A stretch of DNA of 64,000 bases from Streptomyces fungicidicus (GTDB lineage Bacteria; Actinomycetota; Actinomycetes; Streptomycetales; Streptomycetaceae). Numbering within the stretch: position 1 is the first letter of the stretch; each line of letters opens with the position of its first letter. Both the position numbers and the translations under genes were made by a program. The stretch spans positions 6,382,501 to 6,446,500 of the forward strand of contig NZ_CP023407.1 in NCBI RefSeq assembly GCF_003665435.1, in the 5' to 3' direction. Positions 33,374-39,483 of this stretch are shown piece by piece. The notes under the pieces are model-generated. The model was given only the letters and a program-made list of their open reading frames with translations, searched no databases and was not told the origin of the DNA.

Positions 33374-34159
33374 GTGACCCGACGAACCGACTGGGCCGAG
33401 TACGAGTCCGCCGCCTCCGGTGCCCCACGGGGGAGGGGCATCGCGGGCGGCGACGGTCCAGCCGTGGGCGGTGACACAGAGTACGACGGCATCACCGAGG
33501 GGACCGGCCCCGAGGACGGGGACGGCGCACGGGCGGGCGGCTCGCGTGACGGCAGGCCGCGCGGTGGACGCGGACGCAGACGCCGGACCTCCGGCGAGGC
33601 GCCCGCGGCGGACGGAGGCGCCTCGTCCTCGTCGAGGGCCGAGCGGGAGGAACCTCCGGCGGACCCGGTGGAGCGGGCGAGGGCGATCTGCCTGCGCCTG
33701 CTCACCGGGACCCCGCGGACCCGGAAACAGCTGGCCGACGCCCTCCGCAAGCGGGAGATCCCGGACGAGGCCGCCGAGGAGGTGCTCTCCCGGTTCGAGG
33801 AGGTCGGCCTGATCGACGACGGCGCCTTCGCGGACGCCTGGGTGGAGTCCCGGCACCACGGCCGGGGACTCGCCCGGCGCGCACTCGCCCGGGAACTGCG
33901 CACCAAGGGGGTCGACCCCACGCTGATCGACGCGGCGGTCTCCCAGCTCGACTCCGAGCAGGAGGAGGCGACCGCCCGCGAGCTGATCGCACGCAAGGTG
34001 CGCGCCACCCGCGGACTCGACCGTGACAAGCGGCTCCGCCGCCTCGCCGGCATGCTCGCCCGCAAGGGCTATCCCGAGGGCCTCGCCCTGCGCGTGGTCC
34101 GACAGGCGCTCGAGGAGGAGGGCGAGGACACGCACCTCCTCGGCGACGAGCCGTTCTGA
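33374..34159 (+). CDS. recX: Regulatory protein RecX
   Basis: The protein (261 aa) inhibits RecA filament growth. The RecX three-helix repeats occupy about 105-255 (RAICLRLLTGTPRTRKQLAD, VLSRFEEVGLIDDGAFADAW, LARRALARELRTKGVD, RLAGMLARKGYP). The first about 100 residues are a poorly conserved Gly/Arg/acidic extension common in Streptomyces RecX. GTG 33374 lies 3 nt after the recA stop. Confidence 0.94.
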   Translation: MTRRTDWAEYESAASGAPRGRGIAGGDGPAVGGDTEYDGITEGTGPEDGDGARAGGSRDGRPRGGRGRRRRTSGEAPAADGGASSSSRAEREEPPADPVERARAICLRLLTGTPRTRKQLADALRKREIPDEAAEEVLSRFEEVGLIDDGAFADAWVESRHHGRGLARRALARELRTKGVDPTLIDAAVSQLDSEQEEATARELIARKVRATRGLDRDKRLRRLAGMLARKGYPEGLALRVVRQALEEEGEDTHLLGDEPF

Positions 34160-34202
34160 AGCGGCGGGGCCCGCACAGGGCGCGCCCGGGCTCGGTCCGG
34201 CC

Positions 34203-34871
34203 TCAGCTGGCGGGGACGGCGTACACCAGCAGATTCCGCTGGTAGCCGCCGTGTTCGCGGTCGTACGGGGGCGCGCAGGTGATCAGGGTCAGGACCGGCC
34301 GCCCATGGCGCCGGAACACATCGTCGGGGAGCCTGTCCTTGTCGACCACCTCGCGGGCCGTCACCTCGTACCGGACGGGAGTCGCGTCGCCGCGGGCGAC
34401 GGTCACGGCGTCGCCCTTCCGGACCCCGTACAACTTGGCGAAGGCGCCCAGGTCACCGGTGCGGTCGTCCACGTGGCCGATCAGGACGGCGGAGCCCGCG
34501 GAGGCGCCCGGTGCGGGGCCGAACCGGTACCAGCCGGCCTGCTCCGCGTCGTCCGGGACCGCCACCGTGCCGTCGTTCCGGACGCCGACGTCCTGGACCC
34601 GGGCTTCCAGGGAGACCCGGGGGACGCGCAACGCCGTCGGTTCGGACGCGGGGCCGGATGTCTTCCCTTCGCCCGACGCATCGTCGAGAACCCCGGACGA
34701 CACCCCGGTCACGGGCTCCTGGGCGCGCGGACGGGTGCCGAAGTCCGACGGCACCGAGGTCCCGGACGGCCTCAGCGACCAGACCAGCAGTGCTGCCAGG
34801 ACGACGGCGACGACCGCGGCGGCCCCGACGGCCGCCGCGGGGGGCCTTCCGGCCCCTGTGGAGGAACGCAC
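34203..34871 (-). CDS. Class F sortase
   Basis: The protein (222 aa) has one N-terminal membrane anchor (about 15-35, AAAVGAAAVVAVVLAALLVW), a Ser/Gly-rich stalk, and a sortase beta-barrel with the full catalytic set: His133 (GHVDDRTGD), Cys199 (LITCAPPY) and Arg212 (YQRNLLVYAVP). Class F is the actinobacterial sortase type with broad, often unclear substrates. GTG 34871 begins 6 nt after the stop of the DUF4397 gene upstream, so the two form an operon. A longer frame upstream overlaps that gene and was not used. Confidence 0.87.
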   Translation of the reverse strand: MRSSTGAGRPPAAAVGAAAVVAVVLAALLVWSLRPSGTSVPSDFGTRPRAQEPVTGVSSGVLDDASGEGKTSGPASEPTALRVPRVSLEARVQDVGVRNDGTVAVPDDAEQAGWYRFGPAPGASAGSAVLIGHVDDRTGDLGAFAKLYGVRKGDAVTVARGDATPVRYEVTAREVVDKDRLPDDVFRRHGRPVLTLITCAPPYDREHGGYQRNLLVYAVPAS

Positions 34872-34876
34872 GGCCG

Positions 34877-35716
34877 TCAGTCGCCCCGGGCGCGCATTCG
34901 GCGGGCGGCCAACAGGCCGGCGACCGCGACGGCACCCGCGGCGCTCCAGGCCAGCCACGCGGTGGCGGACTCGTTGTCGGAGGCCATGGCTCCGCTCTCG
35001 CCGGCGTCCACACCGTTCGGCGCGGAGTTCATGCCGCCGATCGTCTGGGTCTTCAGCGCGAGGTTCTTGTCCTTGGCGCTGCCCCAGGCGTAGACGACCG
35101 TGCTGGTGCCCTCGGCGAGGTCGAGGTCGGCGGGGCCGATGGCCACGGTGTCGGTCCCGGCCAGGACGACATCGGCGTTCACCGTGCCTGCGGGCACCTC
35201 GAGCGACTTCTCGTGCGGGTTGGTCAGGTCCCGGACGATCGGCTTGCCGCCCGCTCGGACGTCCACGGCGGGTGCCGCGGCCACGTGACGGACGGTCAGC
35301 CGTGCCTGACCGGCCGGAACCTCGCTGGTGTCGTTGACGAACGCGGTGAGCGTGGGGTTGCCCTGCGCGTCGAGGTGGGCCGCGAGCGTCGCGTTCGCCC
35401 CGGCCGGGACATCGACGCTCTTCTGGATGGCGGGCGTGCCGTCGGGGCCCTCGCCGTCAGGGAAGATCTTGATGTCGTAGGTGCCCGGGTCCAGGGGCTG
35501 GGGCTCGGTCAGGGTGCCGGGCTTGAAGTCGGGAAGCAGTTCGTTCCCGTTGGCGAACACGTCGACGGTGAGGCCGGGAACGCCGTGAAACACGGACACG
35601 GACGCCTTGCCGTCCTCCTGGGCCGCACTCTCCGCGGAGGCGGGAACCGACACGGCGAGGGACAGTGCACAGGCTCCGGCGGTGGCGGCGGCTGTCTTCC
35701 TGATGCGGTTCGTCAT
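34877..35716 (-). CDS. Secreted DUF4397-domain cell-envelope protein
   Basis: The protein (279 aa) has a signal peptide (about 1-29, ends VPASAES), two DUF4397-like beta domains (about 38-130 and 130-225: VSVFHGVPGLTVDVFANG and LTVRHVAAAPAVDVRAGGK), a linker, and a C-terminal hydrophobic helix (about 254-271) ending LAARRMRARGD. This is a sorting-signal-like tail (hydrophobic segment plus Arg-rich end), but the residues before the helix (about 240-250) show no LPXTG; a non-standard class F motif is possible. It is transcribed just ahead of the class F sortase and is its likeliest substrate. Confidence 0.85.
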   Translation of the reverse strand: MTNRIRKTAAATAGACALSLAVSVPASAESAAQEDGKASVSVFHGVPGLTVDVFANGNELLPDFKPGTLTEPQPLDPGTYDIKIFPDGEGPDGTPAIQKSVDVPAGANATLAAHLDAQGNPTLTAFVNDTSEVPAGQARLTVRHVAAAPAVDVRAGGKPIVRDLTNPHEKSLEVPAGTVNADVVLAGTDTVAIGPADLDLAEGTSTVVYAWGSAKDKNLALKTQTIGGMNSAPNGVDAGESGAMASDNESATAWLAWSAAGAVAVAGLLAARRMRARGD

Positions 35717-35904
35717 CGCAACTCCCTTCGTGGGGGCTGGTCGGCGCTGCCGCGGTCGTCACCATGAACCCCGTGGCGGCGCCTGATCCATTGTGGGAAG
35801 CGAGGAAGTTTTCCGCCACTTGAGTCACATGAGCCACATGTGTCCCACAAATCCCTTGCCGTCCTGGTGTGCGCCGGTCCGCGGCGATGGATACACGTCC
35901 GCTA

Positions 35905-35937
35905 TTACGCGAAAAAAATTTCACGTAACTCTTGACG
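35905..35937 (+). promoter_or_regulatory. Operator/promoter element, copy A (upstream of 35994 gene)
   Basis: Inverted repeat with arms TTACGCGAAA (35905-35914) and TTTCACGTAA (35919-35928), 9 of 10 positions complementary, spacer AAAA. It is followed by TTGACG (35932-35937), a likely -35 hexamer. The 28 nt at 35910-35937 match 25/28 to copy B at 36944-36971. Confidence 0.65.
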
Positions 35938-35993
35938 TGCTTTCTGAGGGTGGAGACGCTGGAGGTGCCCCCGGTCCGGAAGGTGTGACGATC

Positions 35994-36527
35994 ATGACCT
36001 CCCTGTTTCCGCCCTCCCCGTCCGCCGCGAAGGCCGTCAACGCCGCCTCGACTTCGGGTGGTTCACGTCCGTCGCGTCCGGTGGCGGCGGTACTGGCCGA
36101 CCGTCTCGACGACGTCCCGGTGGTGGATGCGGCTGCCGGCCTCGCCGTCGTGCGCGGTGCTCCGCTTCTGCTGATCGCGGTGCTGCCGCCGCTGCTGCCG
36201 CGAGCCGCCGCGGCGGCGCCGGACGGTGCGACGGCCCGCGCGGTACTGGGGCGTGCTCTGCCGCGCCTGGCTCGGGCGGGCGTCGGTTTCGAGTCGGCCG
36301 TCTGTCACCGTCCCGCCGGACGGGGCGGCCGGCTGCGCGCGGCGAGCGGACTGCTGGACGTGGCGATCGCCCTTGGCTGCTCGCGGCTGGTGGTCTCCCG
36401 CAGTGGGCCGGAAGGGCTCGACGCGGACACGGTGATGGAGGCGGCCGCCATCAGGGGAGGCCCGTTCGTCCACGCGGCTCCGCCGCTGCCCTGGGTGCCG
36501 CTGGCCGCCCCGCGTCCCCTCGTCTGA
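35994..36527 (+). CDS. Hypothetical protein
   Basis: The protein (177 aa) is Ala/Arg/Pro-rich and probably soluble. A segment from about 30 to 130 alternates short hydrophobic strands and helices (LAVVRGAPLLLIAVLPP, LLDVAIALGCSRLVVSRSGPEG), which faintly recalls a universal-stress-protein fold, but no ATP-binding GxxG(S/T) motif is present. No confident family. ATG 35994 has ggaaggtg upstream and lies 57 nt after the shared operator/promoter element, which suggests co-regulation with terC. Confidence 0.6.
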   Translation: MTSLFPPSPSAAKAVNAASTSGGSRPSRPVAAVLADRLDDVPVVDAAAGLAVVRGAPLLLIAVLPPLLPRAAAAAPDGATARAVLGRALPRLARAGVGFESAVCHRPAGRGGRLRAASGLLDVAIALGCSRLVVSRSGPEGLDADTVMEAAAIRGGPFVHAAPPLPWVPLAAPRPLV

Positions 36528-36544
36528 AGCGGGGGCCGGAAGGC

Positions 36545-36892
36545 CTATGAGGCGCCGTGCCCGGACGGGGCTGCCGGTGTGTCCTCGCGGTGGATGAAGG
36601 TCGTCAGCAGGTCGCCGACGGGGTGGTCGGCCTCGGTGGGGTGGCGCAGGGCGACGGTGAAGTCGATCGTGTAGCGGTTGCGGCGGCCGACGCGCGTGCG
36701 TGTGAGGTATCCGGCCGTTTCGAGGTCGGCGACGATCAGCTGGACGGCGCGTTCGGTGATGCCGATGCGCTCGGCGACGTCGCGGAGCCGGGCGTCGGGG
36801 TCCTGGGCGAGGGCGATCAGGACGCGCGCGTGATTGGTCAGGAACGTCCACTGGTCGCCACGTGCGGAGGAAGGCCGGCTCATGGCCTTCAT
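36545..36892 (-). CDS. Winged helix-turn-helix regulator (MarR/ArsR-like)
   Basis: The protein (115 aa) has a winged-helix DNA-binding domain at about 15-80: HARVLIALAQDPDARLRDVA, ERIGITERAVQLIVADLETAGYL, then the wing TRTRVGRRNRYTIDF. No separate ligand domain; the last 25 residues are probably disordered. The gene is convergent with the 35994 gene and divergent from terC. Its start region faces operator copy B and a TTTCGCGAAA palindrome, so it is the natural candidate for binding both copies. ATG 36892 or in-frame ATG 36883. Confidence 0.75.
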   Translation of the reverse strand: MKAMSRPSSARGDQWTFLTNHARVLIALAQDPDARLRDVAERIGITERAVQLIVADLETAGYLTRTRVGRRNRYTIDFTVALRHPTEADHPVGDLLTTFIHREDTPAAPSGHGAS

Positions 36893-36924
36893 GATACGAA
36901 GCCGGCTTCACCCGACCAAGAATG

Positions 36925-36971
36925 TTTCGCGAAATGTGATTGACGAAAAATTTTTCACGTAATTCTTGACG
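36925..36971. promoter_or_regulatory. Operator/promoter element, copy B, with adjacent palindrome
   Basis: TTTCGCGAAA (36925-36934) is a perfect palindrome 33 bp from the regulator start. Next to it, 36944-36971 repeats copy A (25/28), including TTTCACGTAA (36953-36962) and TTGACG (36966-36971). A GAAGAT at 36990-36995 fits a -10 with an 18-nt spacer, directing transcription toward terC. Confidence 0.6.
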
Positions 36972-37044
36972 GGTTTCAGGGTGTCCAGTGAAGATGGATT
37001 CATCACCTGGTGTCCCTAGTTGTCAGATTTGAAGGGATCCTGCG

Positions 37045-37146
37045 ATGTCCGTCCATACCCGCCGTGACCCGCACCGCGGGGACGTCGGTCCGGCGGCGCC
37101 CGCCAGCCGTCTTCGCACTCGGTCCGAGGAACTCGATGCCCCATGA
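37045..37146 (+). CDS. Putative 33-codon leader ORF overlapping terC
   Basis: ATG 37045 is preceded by gaaggga at 7-nt spacing, a better ribosome site than many genes here. The frame runs 33 codons (MSVHTRRDPHRGDVGPAAPA then SRLRTRSEELDAP) and ends at a TGA that overlaps the terC ATG (ATGA at 37143). The peptide is basic and has no recognised motif. It could couple translation of terC to a leader. Conservation is unknown, so this remains a prediction. Confidence 0.4.
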   Translation: MSVHTRRDPHRGDVGPAAPASRLRTRSEELDAP

Positions 37147-38195
37147 ATGACCTGTCGTTCACCGTCCCGCTGTGGGTGTGGGCCTTGGTCTCGCTCGTCA
37201 TCGCCGTCATGCTCGCCGTCGATCTGATCGCGCACCGGGACAACCATGTCATCGGGTTCAGGGAGGCGGCCGTCTGGTCCGGGGTGTGGATCGCGATCGG
37301 CCTGGCCTTCGGGCTGGTCCTGTTCGCGTGGCAGGGCGGAGAGGTGTCCTCCACCTACTACGCCGGATACCTGATCGAGAAGGCACTGTCGATCGACAAC
37401 GTCTTCGTCTTCGCCCTGGTCTTCTCGTTCTTCGCGGTGCCCGACGCATACCAGCACAAGGTCCTGTTCTGGGGTGTCATCGGCGCTCTGGTGTTCCGGC
37501 TGGTGTTCATCTTCGTCGGCGCCGAACTGCTGCAGGTCTTCTTCTGGACCGCCTACCTGTTCGGTGCGTTCCTCATCTGGACCGGCTACAAGATGGCCGT
37601 CTCCAAGGACGAGGAAGTCCATCCGGACCGCAACATCGTCGTCCGTCTGGTCAAGAGGATGATCCCCACGGACCCGACGTTCCACGGTGGCCGGTTCTTC
37701 ACGAGGATCGACGGGCGGCGTGTGGCCACCCTGCTCTTCGTGGCCCTGGTCGCGATCGAGGCCGCCGACCTGATCTTCGCCGTGGACTCCGTCGCCGCGG
37801 TCCTCGCGATCACCACCAACACCTTCCTGGTGTGGACCGCCAACGCCTTCGCGGTGCTCGGCCTGCGCAGTCTGTACTTCTGCCTGGCAGGCCTGCTGCG
37901 CCGCTTCGCCTATCTCCACTACGGACTCGCGGTGCTGCTCGCCTTCGCGGGCGTCAAGCTGATCCTGTCCGAGACTCCCGTGGGCAAGCTGCCGATTCCT
38001 CTGACCCTCGGCGTCATCGTCGTCACCATCACGGTGTCCATCTGCTGGTCCCTGATCGCCACGCACGGCGACCGCGATGACCACGGCGCCACACCGGGTA
38101 CGGGCACCGCCCACGGCGCTGACGGCGGTGGGGTGACCGGCCCGGGCTCTGCGCCTTCCGCCCGGTCGCACGGTACGGAGCCGCCCCGACCGTAG
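37143..38195 (+). CDS. TerC-family integral membrane protein
   Basis: The protein (350 aa) has about nine transmembrane helices and the TerC hallmarks: acidic intramembrane sites in VMLAVDLIAHR, LIEKALSIDNVFVFALVFSF and IEAADLIFAVDSVAAVLAIT. TerC proteins are linked to tellurite resistance and, in Bacillus and E. coli relatives (MeeF/MeeY, Alx), to manganese export that metallates secreted proteins. The C-terminal 45 residues are Gly/Ala/Pro-rich and hydrophilic. It follows operator copy B by about 170 nt and may be translationally coupled to the leader ORF. Confidence 0.92.
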   Translation: MNDLSFTVPLWVWALVSLVIAVMLAVDLIAHRDNHVIGFREAAVWSGVWIAIGLAFGLVLFAWQGGEVSSTYYAGYLIEKALSIDNVFVFALVFSFFAVPDAYQHKVLFWGVIGALVFRLVFIFVGAELLQVFFWTAYLFGAFLIWTGYKMAVSKDEEVHPDRNIVVRLVKRMIPTDPTFHGGRFFTRIDGRRVATLLFVALVAIEAADLIFAVDSVAAVLAITTNTFLVWTANAFAVLGLRSLYFCLAGLLRRFAYLHYGLAVLLAFAGVKLILSETPVGKLPIPLTLGVIVVTITVSICWSLIATHGDRDDHGATPGTGTAHGADGGGVTGPGSAPSARSHGTEPPRP

Positions 38196-38221
38196 CGATC
38201 ACTCCCGCTCCGCCGCCCTCG

Positions 38222-38249
38222 CGTGGGCGTCGCACCCGCGGCGCCCACG
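38222..38249. terminator. Hairpin between convergent terC and rhodanese genes
   Basis: CGTGGGCG (38222-38229) pairs with CGCCCACG (38242-38249). It lies in the 60-nt convergent gap; no T-tract. Confidence 0.5.
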
Positions 38250-38255
38250 GGACGC

Positions 38256-38675
38256 CTACCCGGGTGCGGGCACCACCGGCAGTCCCGCCGCACGCCAGGC
38301 CTGGAAGCCGCCGGTCAGATCGGTGGCCCGGTGGAGGCCCAGACGGTGGAGGGACTCCGCCGCCAGGCTGGAGGCGTAGCCCTCGTTGCAGACCACGACG
38401 ACGCGCAGATTGGGGCCCGTGGCCTCCGGGAGGCGGTGGCTGCCCCGCGGATCCAGACGCCACTCCAGTTCGTTGCGTTCGACGACGAGGGCGCCGGGAA
38501 TGAGCCCGTCCCGCTCCCGCAGGGCCGCGTAGCGGATGTCCACCAGCAGCGCCTCGCCGGCGCGGGCGGCCTCGTACGCGTCCCCGGGCTCGACGCGGTC
38601 GTAACCGGCGCGTACCCGCTCCAGCAGCTCGTCGATGCCCACGGCGCCGCCGGCCTGTCCGTCCGCCCCGCTCAC
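38256..38675 (-). CDS. Single-domain rhodanese-like protein
   Basis: The protein (139 aa) is one rhodanese domain with active-site cysteine in VVVVCNEGYASSLAAE, and strands LLVDIRYAALRERDGLIPGA and LTGGFQAWRAAGLPV. The active-site loop CNEGYAS is that of single-domain sulfurtransferases. GTG 38675 overlaps the stop of the cysteine dioxygenase gene (GTGA), so the two are coupled; together they suggest handling of cysteine sulfur. Rhodanese may move the persulfide or sulfite-linked sulfur formed from cysteine breakdown. Confidence 0.9.
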   Translation of the reverse strand: MSGADGQAGGAVGIDELLERVRAGYDRVEPGDAYEAARAGEALLVDIRYAALRERDGLIPGALVVERNELEWRLDPRGSHRLPEATGPNLRVVVVCNEGYASSLAAESLHRLGLHRATDLTGGFQAWRAAGLPVVPAPG

Positions 38676-39205
38676 TGCCAGTCCTCCGGGCGCTCGACCT
38701 GCTCCAGACGGAGGACGCGGCCGCTGCGGCTGTAGCGCCGGATCCGCGGCAGCGGCGGATAGTAGGCGTGCACGGAGACCGCGTGCCGGTCGGCGGACTC
38801 GTTGAGTACCTCGTGCACATGGTGCCGCCCGAAGGCGCGCCCCTGTCCCGCTCCCAGCCGGCGTTCCCGGTCCACCCCGTCCGTGAGCTCCAGGGTCTTC
38901 CAGCCGTCGGTCGGCAGCCGCGCGGCGAGGGAGTTCTCCTTCAGCTCGCCCGACGCGGTCATGAAGGCCCCGACGGAGTCGGCGTGGTCGTGCCAGCCGG
39001 TACCGGTCCCGGGCGGCCAGCCGATCAGCCACGCCTCGCTGCCTCCGGGCCCCTCGAGCCGCACCCAGGTGCGTCCCTCGGGGTCGAGCGGAAGGGAGGC
39101 GATCAGCTCCGTGTCGGCGACGGCCCGCCGCACGAAGTCGAGGAGCTCGGCCTGCGTGGGCGCGGAGACCGGAGCCGGAGCCGGAGCAGGGGAGGAGACA
39201 GACAT
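38672..39205 (-). CDS. Cysteine dioxygenase
   Basis: The protein (177 aa) oxidises cysteine to cysteine sulfinate. Cupin motif 1 WHDHADSVGAFMTASGELKE gives the first two Fe-binding His, and HHVHEVLNESAD the third; the Tyr of VSVHAYYPPLP is the conserved C-terminal catalytic tyrosine region. The length is typical of bacterial CDO (about 180-200). ATG 39205 is followed by a Pro/Ala-rich N-terminus. About 90 nt upstream ends a Cys-rich leader ORF, so expression is likely controlled by cysteine supply. Confidence 0.92.
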   Translation of the reverse strand: MSVSSPAPAPAPVSAPTQAELLDFVRRAVADTELIASLPLDPEGRTWVRLEGPGGSEAWLIGWPPGTGTGWHDHADSVGAFMTASGELKENSLAARLPTDGWKTLELTDGVDRERRLGAGQGRAFGRHHVHEVLNESADRHAVSVHAYYPPLPRIRRYSRSGRVLRLEQVERPEDWQ

Positions 39206-39293
39206 GTGCACCGTCCTGGAGAAGGGTTCGCGGAGGCGCGCGGCAACGCACGGAAGACGGCGGCGGCGCGCGGAGAAGAGGGGGAGACGCGAA

Positions 39294-39380
39294 TCAACAG
39301 GACGGACGACACACGCAGCCCGCATAGCGGACGAGGTCCATATGGACCCTCCGCCACAGGTGCACGCAGGTGTCGGTCAC
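39294..39380 (-). CDS. Leaderless Cys-rich leader peptide (Ms5788A-like)
   Basis: GTG 39380 to TGA 39294 encodes 28 residues, ending RRVHMDLVRYAGCVCRPSC. Four Cys codons occur in all, three of them among the last seven codons (CVCRPSC). This RRxHxDLxR...C.C pattern matches the actinobacterial Cys-rich leader family typified by mycobacterial Ms5788A, a leaderless short ORF that attenuates a cysteine operon when cysteine-tRNA is scarce or abundant. The next genes are cysteine dioxygenase and rhodanese. A promoter placed exactly for a leaderless GTG lies just upstream. I rely on pattern memory for the family, not on a search. Confidence 0.75.
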   Translation of the reverse strand: MTDTCVHLWRRVHMDLVRYAGCVCRPSC

Positions 39381-39386
39381 GAGCGG

Positions 39387-39416
39387 AGTACACCACGGAG
39401 CCGCGCGGCGATTCAA
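39387..39416 (-). promoter_or_regulatory. Promoter for leaderless Cys leader/cysteine dioxygenase operon
   Basis: Read on the minus strand: TTGAAT (39416-39411), 18-nt spacer, TGTACT (39392-39387). The 3' edge of the -10 is 6 nt from the GTG, so transcription would start at the start codon itself. Confidence 0.6.
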
Positions 39417-39483
39417 CTCGCCGTCACCCTGCGGACCGCAGGGTGACGGGGCAAGGTGCCGGCGGCTCCACCGGCCGGGACCC

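Noticed and set aside
36972..37142. A yybP-ykoY manganese riboswitch upstream of terC
   Set aside because: The conserved paired core of that riboswitch could not be found in the leader; the region is better explained by the operator and leader ORF.
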